From positions 19,789,714 through 19,853,713 of the forward strand of contig CM049320.1 of NCBI GenBank assembly GCA_026874595.1: a stretch of DNA of 64,000 nt. The letters run 5' to 3'. Below, piece by piece: positions 23,383 through 34,575 of this stretch. Below the pieces are notes generated by a model, which searched no databases, was not told the DNA's origin, and worked only from the letters and a program-made list of their open reading frames with translations. Each line of letters begins with the position of its first letter. The stretch's first letter is position 1. Position numbers and translations under genes: made by a program. Source of the DNA: Sipunculus nudus (Eukaryota; Annelida; Sipuncula; Golfingiida; Sipunculidae).

Positions 23383-24648
23383 TTAATTATCGTCTGGCTC
23401 CACAACTTGGCTGTCTACCACCTCTATAATCTTTTGTTTGTTTTCACGTTTTTTTTCTACATGTTGATAAACTTGACCCCAAAATAAAACCATTCTCTGA
23501 ACATATAGAACAAAAGTAATCGCCGTAAAAGTAAATGCCGAGCCATTATTTCCAATACTTTGAAATATAACACAATATGCATAACATTACGCACTTATCA
23601 GCTGACGATGGCGTATTCCTGTCATTTTAGGGAGTATGCCAGTGATGTAGACGTCATCTACCCAGAAGAATTCACTGTACAGCGAATTTTCATACAACTC
23701 TGCAGCGGTATCGCTAGAAAATAAATAAGCGGATCCTGAACAGTATGGAGGGTAGACATCTCCTCCGAATTCCTCCACTGTCACGTTTCATTTTCTCTCA
23801 TTAGCTCGCCTAACAGGCATATTGTACCAGACACAACACATAATCAACCTGCTCTGAGCGTCCTTTGGTAAATTCTTGAGTTCCTCAACCACTGCAAAGG
23901 TATTTACAAAGATATCGTCATATGTTTTGAAAATATAGGGTACATGTTGGCAGTGATCGGTAATGTATTTCAAGGCCGCGATACCTTAATAGGTTAAATT
24001 TTTATAAGAGTCATGGAAATCCTCATGGAGTATATCATGGTTTACCTGGGATTCCATTCTGATCGCTTCTTGTATTCCCGTATCTGGGGTCAAACCAAGC
24101 ACAACCAATAGCTTCATCTTGAAATCTTTGAAAAAATTTTGGCCAGCCCAGGTTTTCCTAATGTAGTCTCTCCTACCGTAATGATCCGGAGAGGTGTGCA
24201 CATATATGAATAAGAAGAGTTCCTCGTCACACAGGTTCCCTTGGTGGATTTTATAATCAAATTCATGTGGATTAACAACAGGTAAGTTGACTTCTATCGA
24301 GGATGTTTGGATCTTCATTGTGATAGGCTTTTCAGATGAAGATTGGAAATCCGAAATGTTAAGATGAGATTCTTTGTCTTGCTTGTTTACCTCACCGTGT
24401 TGTATTCTTTGCCTGAACTTTGAAGATGCTGATGTTGTTAAGGGAGACGGATTTTCAATTTCAACTTGTCTTATCACATCTAAGACGCTTTGGGTTCCCT
24501 CTTGACCCTTGTTGAGATCTTTTTGTTACACTGAGGTCTTAGAATTCATTTAATTTACTGTAAAACATTGCCACGATAACATCCCACAGACAAAGCCCAT
24601 CAGCAGCCTGAAGAGAGATTTCGGGTTTAACATCATTCTGACTGACAT
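23383..24648 (-). pseudogene. Galactosyltransferase pseudogene, copy C
   Basis: Full-length relative of the intact gene on the minus strand. Disabling changes are a TAA soon after the signal anchor, CAA to TAA a few codons later, the TAT TAA shared with copy B near 23986, a stop at the tryptophan after NERK (near 23785), and a Tyr to stop after the HRQL segment (near 23586). The metal-binding DDD has become YDD. The middle frame of 163 residues (24477-23986) keeps RRDYIRKTW and the HDSYKNLT block. The early loss of the anchor and the mutated DDD argue against activity. Confidence 0.9.
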
Positions 24649-25259
24649 GACGTCTCCTATCCACAGCGTGTAATGTATCAGTGTGTCATATAGATGTTTT
24701 TATATATAGGCAACAAAGCAAGCAACAAATATCAATAGATTTATCAAAACAATTTTTGCAGGCTCTTCCAATAACCATATGAATATCAGCGGCGGATCAA
24801 AACATTCTATAAAATAGGTAGCTGTTTTACAGTTGTTGAGGAAGAAGTCAAAAAAATAAACTTGTAAGTTAATCTTCAACTACATCAACTAATTGCACAT
24901 TATCAAGTAAATAACCTATAATTTTATAGTCTGCCTGAATAAAGTTAGCTTTATTTGGAGCTTGGCAGAAAACTAATACACAAATTTCAAGATTTCCAGG
25001 GTAATAAAAACTTATTTCTCTTTAAAATTAAATAAAACGTGTTATGAATAAAAAAATACAAATTTAATGCATGTCATTACATACTTATGGCAAATGCCAG
25101 GCTGGTATATACCACTGGCAACTCCCGGTAAATGTTGGCATGGAAATTGCCCCACTTGCAAATAAGTGACAAATAAATGGCAAATAGAAAAAAAATGCCT
25201 TATGTGCTGTGTGTTATTACTGTCACAAAGATTTTCAAACTGCAACAACCACTATATAA

Positions 25260-25435
25260 TTAAACACTGCTAAATGCAGCTAAAATGGACCAGAGAGAAA
25301 GAGAGAAAAAGAGAGAGGAAAGAAGCTGGACGAGAGACGAAATAAATAGGGAACAAGCAGAGAGAGAATAGAGAGGGACAGACAGAGAAAAGTAGAGAGC
25401 AAACAGGCAGCTGGAGAAAACACCCACAAACACAC

Positions 25436-25476
<41 letters not shown>

Positions 25477-26258
25477 ATTAACTTCTAATGTTGGAAAAGA
25501 AGCTCATGCTGAAGGAGAACTGTACTGCCCCAGACTCCAGTGACGACGGCGGATATACGTTGCCCGGAGTTACCCCGATTCAACGAGAGTGATGACCTGG
25601 TTAACTACCTGTTGGGGTTTTTAGAGATTCGCCGAACAAGTGAAGTGAAAAAGAGAAACCAGGTCAACTCCACTATCAGCGGTTCTGAAAGGAAAGGCTT
25701 TGGACTGTTATTGTCGTCTTTCATTTGTCAGCGTTTAGAATATGATGTTGAAAAAAAAAGCTTTGTTAACTAGATATTACTATTCAGATGTTTAAGGATT
25801 GGACTTAGATAGTGTAAAAGAGTTGACTCAGCGAGTCCAGCTCAGTTTATCGTTAGGCTTCTGGGTTATCTAGATAGATGCAGAGAGTTATCACAAAGTG
25901 AGAGTATATTTGAAGGAATCTGTAATCTGATAGTGAAAGAACGGTTATTGAACCTCCGATAGAATTCGGTCAAATTTCTTTTGGTCAGGAATGAGTAGTG
26001 ATATCGCCAGGGTTTTGTGCATCATGCGACAGATGTCAGAAAACAGTATATTGATGGTGTCCGTTCCTCCTGCCACTTCAGGGAAGATGCCATTATAGAA
26101 ATGCCTTTTAAACGAAATGCAGTTGATATCATCAGACCTATAACGATACATAGTGAGCAGGGACATCGTTATATATTGACTATGGTGGATTATGCCGCAC
26201 GATATCCTGAGGCTGTATCATTGAAGAACAATAAGGCAGATGCAGTAGCAGAAAGTAT

Positions 26259-26314
<56 letters not shown>

Positions 26315-26352
26315 GTAGGCTTGGCATGCCAGTCGAGAATTTCGGTGGGTGA
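25260..26352 (+). pseudogene. Gypsy Gag-integrase relic (copy C)
   Basis: Plus-strand mirror of copy B. The Arg/Glu-rich Gag start lies over the GA tract (25435-25475), followed by DIRCPELPRFNESDDLVNYL (25550-25610). The Gag continuation is broken, with GFW.I.IDAE and ICNLIVKERL readable in other frames. The integrase part (26017-26352) holds FKRNAVDIIRPI and GHRYILTMVDYAARYPEA. A (TA)n run at 26263-26313 lies inside the frame and leads to FSRLGMPVENFGG and a stop. The second and third catalytic acidic residues of integrase are missing. Confidence 0.7.
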
Positions 26353-26609
26353 TCAGGGTACCTAGTTTATCTAATGGTGTTTGCAAGAGGTGTCTCTCTA
26401 AGATTACAGTAGTGGATCCTGAACCTGTAACTAGTTTTCCTAATGTGTTCAGCAGGTTGAGCCGAGATAGATATTTGACTGAGATTGACTTGTGTAAAGA
26501 TTATTGGGAAGTGCCAATAGCTGAGCGCCAAAGAGAGCTTTTGTTATACCTGATCAGAGATGTGAGTGTTGACAGGTTATCCGGTTACCCCAGCCAACTA
26601 CCGCCCTGA
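26349..26609 (+). pseudogene. Gypsy reverse transcriptase fragment (copy C)
   Basis: Reads VVDPEPVTSFPNVFSRLS and LTEIDLCKDYWEVPIAERQ, the fingers/palm start of a gypsy RT. The fragment is cut at about 26572, where the inverted repeat ends. The remaining RT and RNase H are present only on the left side of the window (13.85-14.6 kb). Confidence 0.7.
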
Positions 26610-26757
26610 CCCTCTCCTACAATGAATCCTGAACAGATCACCCTAGGCAAGTACCGCCCTGACCCTCTCCTACAATGAATCCTGATCCGATCACCCCAGG
26701 AAAGTACCGCTCTGACCCTCTCCGACAATGTATCATGATCCGGTCATGAATCTAGGT
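26585..26757. repeat. 53-base tandem repeat, about three units
   Basis: Unit begins CCGCCCTGACCCTCTCCTAC, at about 26601, 26654 and 26707, the last unit being the most diverged. It starts where homology between the two inverted arms stops. Confidence 0.85.
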
Positions 26758-26869
26758 ATGTAACGAAAGAGTGAATGATATAAAAGATCTGAGTGTCTTT
26801 GTGATCCATTCTGGAAAGAAATACAACAGTACTGGTGCAATTACAATTACACTAAGATGGCTTCTACTA

Positions 26870-27700
26870 GTATGATTCAGTCACAAACGTTGTGGTTAAA
26901 CTCTCACATAAAAAGAAATAACACAGTTATATTTTATGCTAATTATATATGGCAGGGGTCAAAACAATTTCAGACATTACTAAAAATGTGGGAAACAATG
27001 TAACATTTCTTACTTTTGAAGAATTAATAAGTAGATACAAAGTCACTATTAACTTTTTGCATTACACAGGATTGCTGCATGCAATCTCAGAGACTTTGAA
27101 AAAAAAGATATAAAGAACAACCAAAGAGTCCAACTGCAAGATCATAGGGTTGAAAAAAATCTTAAGAATGAAAAACACTTCACATTTCATTTACAGCGAT
27201 TTAATAAATAACCTTTTATATTTTGCCAGTCAAAACAATGGAAAAGTGGACCGGGATTTAGATTTACAAAATAATGAAATCATACTTAAAGCCTTCCAAA
27301 ATATAACCAGTACTACTATTTCTGATAAGCTAAGAACCTTTCTGTTTAAACTACTACATATGATTCTATCTCTGAATCCTTTTCTCAATAAATTGGAAAA
27401 AAACGCGACACAGCACTGTGCACATTTTGCAAAAATAAGACGGAGACATATATTCTCATATATTTTATCACTGTGAAATAACATGTAAATGTAAAGAATA
27501 AATCCCTATGTTCTGTATGTTTACAAACTACGGATTACAGATATAAAATAGAAGAAAACATAGCTAAAGTAAAAGGCAAAATAGTAATACATGACCAGAA
27601 ATGGAAACAAATAAATGTTTTAAAGAAAAACGTTGCTGAAATAATACCTATCTTAAAACAAACAAAAAATACTTCACCAACAGGTTTCAATATGTTTATA
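26870..27700 (+). pseudogene. LINE-type retrotransposon relic (end of ORF2 with zf-RVT-like region)
   Basis: Broken frames read QTLWLNSHIKRNN, then NVTFLTFEELISRYKV and INFLHYTGLLHAI, and then a 108-codon stretch (27150-27476) with TTISDKLRTFLFKLLHMIL, LNKLEKNATQHCAHFAK. This order matches the region after the reverse transcriptase in L1/Tx1-like LINEs, where a zinc-knuckle-like C..C follows the KLRTFLFKLLH helix. Stops between blocks show it is inactive. No promoter or poly(A) tail could be placed. Confidence 0.6.
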
Positions 27701-28189
27701 ATATACCCTCTCTGTATTTGTTGTTTATGTGCATCCGGTTGATGTTTTTTCAGCCCTAGTGTGAATGTATGCATGTTTATGTTTTATGTACATTGTATGA
27801 TGATGTACAATCATGTCATTGTATCATATGTTAAAAAAACATAATATCACACATGTGGAGGCAAAAGATTACCTTTTTTAATTCCCAGCTGTGATTTCTA
27901 AAAATCTATGCAAAACAAATACCAGGTGCCAAACAGACGAGACGAGAAAGACCTTGTAATAATCAAATGAATTATAAAACATACTCCGTTTCACCGGGGT
28001 TAACTCGTATACAACTGGCAGACCTTCAAACTGTTATTTTATACTTTCATGTTTACATATCAATAATATATCAATCATAACCATATGTTGCAAATTGTAT
28101 TCAGAAAATCATCATTGATCTTTAGAAATAAATTTTTATCACAAGAACCTTAAAAAATTCCACGTCCTAAACCTGAAGTGCACTGAAAA

Positions 28190-28470
28190 CGTAGGGGAGT
28201 CGAATCATCCAATTATGTCCCCCCAACGGGGAGTCGGAGGGTGGATTTGGCTATGGTTGTCATAACACAGCACTGAAGGGGAGTGCATGCTGACCCTCCG
28301 TGAAGTGTCAGGCCTTGAGCAGCTCCCTGGCAGCGCGGCAGCCAGCTTGGACATGGGCGCACGCTGACCAGGCGTGAGCCGGGCCGGAGACAGGATACCT
28401 CGCGGACTGCATGGGCCGGAACTAGGTCACGGTTGCGTGCACGTGCACAAAGTGCTGCGCTCTATGTAAA
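28190..28470. promoter_or_regulatory. GC- and CpG-rich island upstream of a candidate transcript
   Basis: About 280 bases of clearly higher GC and CpG than the surroundings (GGGAGTCGGAGG, GCAGCGCGGCAG, GCGTGAGCCGGGCC, CGCGGACTG), ending about 120 bases before the first candidate exon. It could be a promoter island, or a fragment of a GC-rich repeat. Confidence 0.3.
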
Positions 28471-28588
28471 CGTGTCATGTTCATGTGAACAAGTCTCGGG
28501 TGTACACAACATTTACAACATGTGTATTTACAACATTTTTGCCCAGAGGGTACTGATACTAGCAGAGTCGGTGTTACACTAATTCAGC

Positions 28589-29608
28589 ATGAGAAAGTAT
28601 AAGTTAGTACGGATCGTTTTGCAGTCTTCACAACAATCATCGTCGTCGTCCCTGACCAAGCGATTGCAATGCATCGTATACAAAGTACTGTCGAGTGATA
28701 GCCAGTCAAGTCGGCCGGTGAGTAGGTGAATTGTATAAATTGCTGTTTCTGAAAAGTTAGTAATTTGTTAAGAACGGGCACTAATCTTAATACTTAAGCT
28801 GTGTCAAATTGCCAAACAATGAACCACATAGTGTATGTCTTCTGGGTGACAGTCATGTTCGGTAAGTTGAATTTTGTATAGTAGGGGGGCCTGTGTATTA
28901 TGATATATCTGTATGTAACTTCAAATAATGTAACCAAGTACCCGAAAATACACCTATTAGTAAAGCTAAATGTATGTTCATTAAAAAACTAACAAAATTA
29001 GGTGTAATGTGTACTCCTGAGTCTTTACGGTGTGACTGTAACATAATACAGCAGGTTCTAGTACACACACACACACATAAATATAATGTGTAAGGTTAAA
29101 TTTTCATATATAATAATTAAATTCCCCATGGTCATGGTCATCTGTGTAGTAAAAGTATTTTTCAAATATTTTGTAGGGTCTATTCCTGGACCATTGAGCC
29201 TGGAGAAGGAGAATACAGCTAGCTGACATTGGACAATCGCCCAACCTGCCAGGTAACTATTAACTAATTTTGCTGAACATGTTGTGTTATATAAATATAT
29301 ACATATGTATAAATATAAATATATATATAATGTATATAGAACTTTTAAGGATATGACAAGTATATAAACAAATAAACTTAATGTAAATTCAATGAAGACC
29401 TAATATTTCATATGTTGTAAATGTTTGATATAGTACTAATATTATTGTCACCATGGCTTATTGCTCTAAGTTTCCAGTAGTCTATATATTAATCGAAAAG
29501 TGCAATTATGTGCCCAACACATGGATTTACTTCAAGCCACTGATTGATAAATGACTTTGGTTTTCTACTAGACCTAAAAACAGTATAACAAATTTGTAAT
29601 ATTATATT

Positions 29609-29639
<31 letters not shown>

Positions 29640-30485
29640 TTGTGTGTGAACATGATTATACAAGTTGTCAATACATCCTTTTACTCCTGCAGCTACCCCA
29701 CAATTGACAACTAGTACACAGACGTACCTCAGGCCCTGTTAAGCCATGTGGATGGATTGTTTGCAAATGAACTTATGGTAAGTGACTCTATAACAATATA
29801 TCCCATTTATAAATACATGAATAATGAACATTTTCAGATAACATTTAACATGACACTGTGCTTGCTGAAGTTTTTATTTTGCAATATTGATAGCACACAT
29901 TTTGGGAGATGAATGGGAGGAGGACTCCTTAATCTCAGGAACTAACTCTCCAATATGAATATTATATAAAGTACACCTCCGATGTAGTATCTAAAATAAA
30001 AATTATCAGGATGACATATTCAGTCATATAAGCTGTGATTCAATGTTCACAAAAACCTGCACACAACTCTGTCATATAAAATGTGTTTTTCATGGAATTT
30101 TACATTTTCTTTTGTATTTTCAGACTCTCTGACTCTGGAGAAAACATTTTCGTTACAGATTTGTAACCCCGAGTAGAAGGAGGGACCAGGGCAAGTCTAT
30201 TGTTCAAGTACAGAAGCAAAAAATGAAGAGAGGGCTATATGCTCGTCACGCGGGTAGCCGGGAACCCAACTTTGGAGTGGTAAACTACTTGTTAGAGAGG
30301 AAGCCGAGGTGGATGACGATAATATAACGCTACACATTTACTCTTAATGTGAACACTGAAACACACTCAGACGGAACCCTGTCAACATTGTAAGGAATAA
30401 TCAGTCGTAAAAGTGTTGCAGACAAAATACACGTATCACAAATTACACGACCACTTGGTTTTAATAAATATACGTTCTACTTGAA
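28589..30485 (+). ncRNA. Candidate spliced transcript of unknown nature
   Basis: A run of exon-like blocks with good splice signals in one direction. Block 28589-28717 (an ATG and 43 open codons including QSSQQSSSSSLTKR) is followed by GTGAGT. A block around 28819 with a second ATG ends at GTAAGT (28862). Then come 29177-29252 (TTTTGTAG / GTAACT), 29693-29777 (CTCCTGCAG / GTAAGT), and a last block from 30124 (GTATTTTCAG) with AATAAA at 30463-30468. The last block has a 64-codon Arg/Lys-rich frame (30133-30327). I could not connect one long reading frame through all blocks, so this is either a long non-coding RNA, a small fast-evolving protein gene, or a decayed gene. Confidence 0.4.
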
Positions 30486-30520
30486 AATGTCTGTTGTTAT
30501 TATTTTTGTCATATATATAA

Positions 30521-30590
30521 ATATATATATATATAGAGAGAGAGAGAGGGAGAGAGAGAGAGAGTGAGAAAGAGAGAAAGAGAAAGAGTG
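30521..30590. repeat. (TA)n(GA)n microsatellite
   Basis: TA run passing into an impure GA run, just after the poly(A) signal of the candidate transcript. Confidence 0.85.
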
Positions 30591-30614
30591 AATTCGGATG
30601 AATCTGACAGGTCC

Positions 30615-30770
30615 ATGTCAACCCATAGGTTGTAACAGCAAACATTTGACAATCCTTTTTACAACCCTTGAGGGTTGTCCAATTGAAATTTTGACAACCT
30701 GGGTTGTTGTTTTAGGTACACCCATTTGACAACCCTAAAGTTTTCGATTTGACAACCCTATGTTTTCAGT
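30615..30770. repeat. Cluster of TTGACAACCC motifs in both orientations
   Basis: The motif GACAACCCT or its reverse complement AGGGTTGTC occurs about seven times in 155 bases, including a direct GACAACCTGGGTTGTTG palindrome. This pattern is typical of subterminal repeats of DNA transposons. The element itself cannot be bounded. Confidence 0.5.
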
Positions 30771-30999
30771 GCTAAAACAAAAAGTAAAGTCGGCCTCTGA
30801 CGTCTAGGGGTAGAGTAGGAATAAACACCGGGGGACCGGAAGTTAATATACCCGCCGTGGTGGCATGTTTTGTTCACGGTCGGCCCAGTCCTGTGTTGGT
30901 GCTCTGAGCTTTCTGAGAAGGATGTGTCACACGGCCGTGTTTCATCCAGTTCTGCTTTCGCGGGTCTTTCAATGGTATGAACTAGAGCTTTGCGTGTGC

Positions 31000-31200
31000 T
31001 GTCATTTAGAGCCTGCACCCGCCCCGCAAAACAAACTTTCAGCCCGCAACCGCCAAGTCCCGCAGTTGTGAAAACCCGCCCCGTACCGCACCGCACCTAC
31101 AAAGAATAAATCGACTTTTACCCGCAACGCACATTGAGCTCTCAGCCCGCTCCCGCCCAGCCCCGCATTTTTACCAAATATCAACCCGCAAATAAACATA
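31000..31200. repeat. CCCGCA-rich short-repeat region
   Basis: Many copies of CCCGCA/CCGCCC (GCACCCGCCCCGCAAAAC, AGCCCGCAACCGCC, CCGCACCGCACC, GCCCGCTCCCGCCC). Dense short GC repeats like this occur in the subterminal parts of hAT-like elements. The region is unusual against the local AT-rich DNA. No transposase seen. Confidence 0.4.
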
Positions 31201-31555
31201 AGGGATAACCAAGCAGGTAGCCAACTAAATTATGATTTATTTATTGTTTATAATGAGACCATCAGTTGTCAGTAGATAGGGTTACCATGTTGCTGATGTA
31301 ATGACTTTTCCCGGTTTTTTTTTCACTTGTAAGGACAGTGTCAAAGAATTACAATTTTTATATGTTTTTTTTTTTTTTTTCATACTAAAAATGGGGACAG
31401 ATAGCTACATACCCATGGCCCGTCTGAGAGATTGTTCTAGAAAACAAGAAAAAAGTTTACCTGTGGAAACTGTTGTGGGGGTAGCATTAGAAAAATGTTG
31501 TGAATACCTCTAAAAAATTTGAGATCGGTCAATGTCATCTGCCAAAATTACCTCT

Positions 31556-32225
31556 GTGACCTCTAAAACTGCATCAATGCCATCCATGTTCGCACATTAT
31601 CTAGCCTTTAATGAGGTGTCCATGCTGCGAGTTTGGTGACTGTGACTGAAATTCTGTCAGAGTAATTGCGTTAAGATTATTTAAGATTGATCGAATATGT
31701 GACCTTGAAAAATACATCAAGGTCATCCATATTCAAACGTCACCTAGCCCTTTATGAGTTTACACAATGCTGTCAGTTAATTCTGTCTGCTTTAATTTGT
31801 TTTCAATTTGTGAAAACATTGGTTTAGCATTTTCCAGTGGCCTTGAAAAATGTGTCAAGCTCATCCATATACAAACTACCACTAATCCTTCATGAGGTGT
31901 ATCCTTGCTAAGTGTTTTGTTACTGTGCCTTTAATTCTTTTCAAGTTATTGCGTTAACATCATTTTTGCATGATCGCCTCAGTGGCCTTGGAAAAATGCA
32001 TCAGGGTCATCCATATTCGAACTTGACCTAGTATTTCATGAGATGCATCAATGGTGTAATTATGGTGACTGCATGTTGTATGTTAATTCTTTTTTACGTT
32101 ATTGCGTTAACCTAACATATGTGACGGACAGACGGACAGATGGATAGACGGATAGAAAGACCGACAGACGCTGACTATTTTTTAGTACCCCGACGATAAC
32201 GCCTTTGGTGACGGCGGGGGACAAT
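31556..32225. repeat. About 142-base tandem repeat (four units) with GACGGACAGAC tail and terminal hairpin
   Basis: Units start with GTGACC or GTGGCC followed by TTGAAAAAT..TCAAGGTCATCCATATTC at about 31556, 31699, 31837 and 31982, spaced 138-145 bases. They run into GACGGACAGACGGACAGATG and end in CCCCGACG...GACGGCGGGG, which can form a hairpin. From general knowledge, repeats with this layout are abundant in bivalve genomes. The hairpin end suits a Helitron-like or related non-autonomous element. Confidence 0.6.
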
Positions 32226-32437
32226 GAGAGAAAACTGTTCAGATGACGACAGATGACGCTGCGATAGCCACTTTGAAGTATAATTTGAAATATCTTTGAA
32301 TTTTGGAGAAATAATGAAAATTGCCCCTTATGATACATCTTGCATCATCTCCAACAGTTCAAGACCTAAAAACGTGCATGTCCGAGGTTTGGCCAAAGAT
32401 AAGTAACGTGTCAAAATGCCAGTGCGACCACCGTCAA

Positions 32438-32765
32438 TGGGGTACCTTTGAACAACATTATTGTTATTTACGATAACTCCTGCATTTGCTTATCAGCGCC
32501 ATCTGGTATTCAAAATTTGAACTATTAAGAAGTTTAAGATATCTATCTTTCCGATTAAACGTTAACTTCGTGAACTCAACTTGGTGAATCTTTATATGTT
32601 CCTGTTAGCGAGCCACTCAAATGTATAAGAATATACAAAGAAATTAGCCAGTTTTAATGCCTTACTCAAACGTTATATGTTTCACTAAATGAATACAAGA
32701 TGGCGCTGATAAGCAAATACGGGAATTACCGTAAATAACAATAACCTTGTTCAAAGGTACCCCAT
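32438..32765. mobile_element. MITE-like element with long terminal inverted repeats
   Basis: ATGGGGTACCTTTGAACAA at the left is mirrored by TTGTTCAAAGGTACCCCAT at the right. The inverted match extends about 75 bases each side, through TTTGCTTATCAGCGCCATCT. The 328-base element has no coding capacity. Target-site duplication is not clear. Confidence 0.7.
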
Positions 32766-33889
32766 TATAATATAGATTCCTGTTCAGTACATAGCGGTGA
32801 CATCTCATCGACATATTTAGTAGTATTACCTGATACATTGTCAGTGAAGGTCACCAGAAATGGAACGGTCAAAGTTGGAGAGAGTGGGACATGAACAGGT
32901 TAATAACCCTCCGAACATTGTACTCTGGCAAAAGGTCGAATATTCTTCAAACTATATATATTTACTTCTTGTCCACACAAGCCCTTTTCCGGCGTGGCCG
33001 TCCTCCATAAAACCGCATGATAGAAGATAAATTTATTTTTATGAGACAAATAATCCAATTATTATCATTCGTTTAAAACAATATACATTTGTACATTTGC
33101 TTTGTAAAATATTATTTTAGTATATTTTTTACACCATAATCACTGTATGTTTTCATTATTGGATAAATTCGGTACTTAATTTTATGCTCTTAATATAAAC
33201 AGAGTTACAAAGGTCACACAATCAGTCATTTTTAAAACTATATTCATTAATTCAAGGTACATATATATATACAAACTGCGCGTTGGCAAAATGATGTTTG
33301 AGACATGTTAGCACTCGCTTATATTAATTGTATTTAAAGGACAACTGCTGAGTGTACATACAGACGGGGTACATATCCGAACTTTATGAGAGCTGTACAA
33401 AAACAGCAGCGTCCATTTCTCGCTTTACGTTAAGAATTGTCCTTCCCTCGAACGACGTCAGCGATATTGTTCCTCTTTAAAAAAGGGTTTTTTTCATAAT
33501 CCCAGCCGAGGGGTAACATCCTCAGCCTTCTACTTCGGCGATCCGGGTACTATTCCCTGAGTGATTATGAGGGCGGGTTGTAAAAGTCCGCCCAATGTCG
33601 ATAGTTCTTACCTGGTCCTTCGGTTTCTTCTATCCTTCCAAGAATGATAACAGCTGCGCCATGGAAAGTGCATCGTTTAAGTTATTAGGTATATTTGTAA
33701 ATCAAATGTAAAATGAATAGATATGAAAGAAACCATAACGAAGCAACAGTCGTGACACCTGCTGGCGATCCGTGTCAAACACGATTGTAATCGTGTTCGG
33801 AGTTTTGGACCAACAATATCATAAGGAGATCTTTAAACAGCAGGTTGATCAAACGTTTATAAAGCAGTTAGATTTTTTTTTTTCGCATG

Positions 33890-34046
33890 AATGAATAAAT
33901 CACAAATAATTTACAATCGAGTCTAATATAATTTTTCCATGACAAACCTTTGATGATTTACAATATTGCCTCGTTTATACTTATCTGTCTTATTTTCATA
34001 ATAATAATAATAATAATAATTATTATTATTATTATTATTATTATTA

Positions 34047-34077
<31 letters not shown>

Positions 34078-34420
34078 AACTATTAATAATAATATTATTA
34101 TTATTTTAATCTTAATAATAATAATTATTATAATAATAATACTATCATGAGCATAAGCATAATTATAATCATGAATAATTAACAAATACATTTATATAAT
34201 CAAGTTTAATATAATTAATTCATGAATGACCTTTGATGATTTACAATATTGCTTCGTTTTAAAAATCCATATAAATTATGATAAAACTAATAATAATCAT
34301 TAAATAATAATAATAATATTAACGAAAATAATACAATCATAAGCATAAATATAATTATGATAAATTTAGAAATAAATTTACATTCTAGTTTAATATAATA
34401 AATTCATGAATGACCTTATA
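33890..34420. repeat. Diverged tandem repeat with embedded (ATT)n
   Basis: The segment TTTGATGATTTACAATATTG occurs at about 33950 and 34229, and TTTAATATAAT..ATTCATGAATGACCTT at about 34203 and 34391. An (ATT)n/(ATA)n tract fills 33998-34140. Apparent poly-Ile frames here are repeat artefacts. Confidence 0.7.
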
Positions 34421-34437
34421 TTGTATGACATACACAA

Positions 34438-34438
34438 G

Positions 34439-34477
<39 letters not shown>

Positions 34478-34575
34478 ATAAATATATATATTTATATATA
34501 ATATATATGTTATATATAATAATACAAATATATTGTTTATATAAACGGTAGATTAAAAATATATATACATATATA
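34438..34575. repeat. (TA)n(GT)n microsatellite cluster
   Basis: TA run, a pure GT run of about 20 bases, then further TA-rich sequence. Confidence 0.85.

Larger units (their letters stand above)
20695..26572 (-). repeat. Right arm of the large inverted repeat (copy C)
   Basis: Reverse-complement copy of 14621-20253, beginning at TTCATAA and ending inside the RT fragment (GAGTGTTGA). It is slightly longer than the left arm because it keeps pseudogene sequence deleted there. Immediately outside it the sequence changes to a 53-base tandem repeat and then a LINE relic. Confidence 0.85.

Noticed and set aside
33950-34191. Poly-isoleucine open frames on both strands
   Set aside because: Translation of an (ATT)n/(ATA)n repeat.
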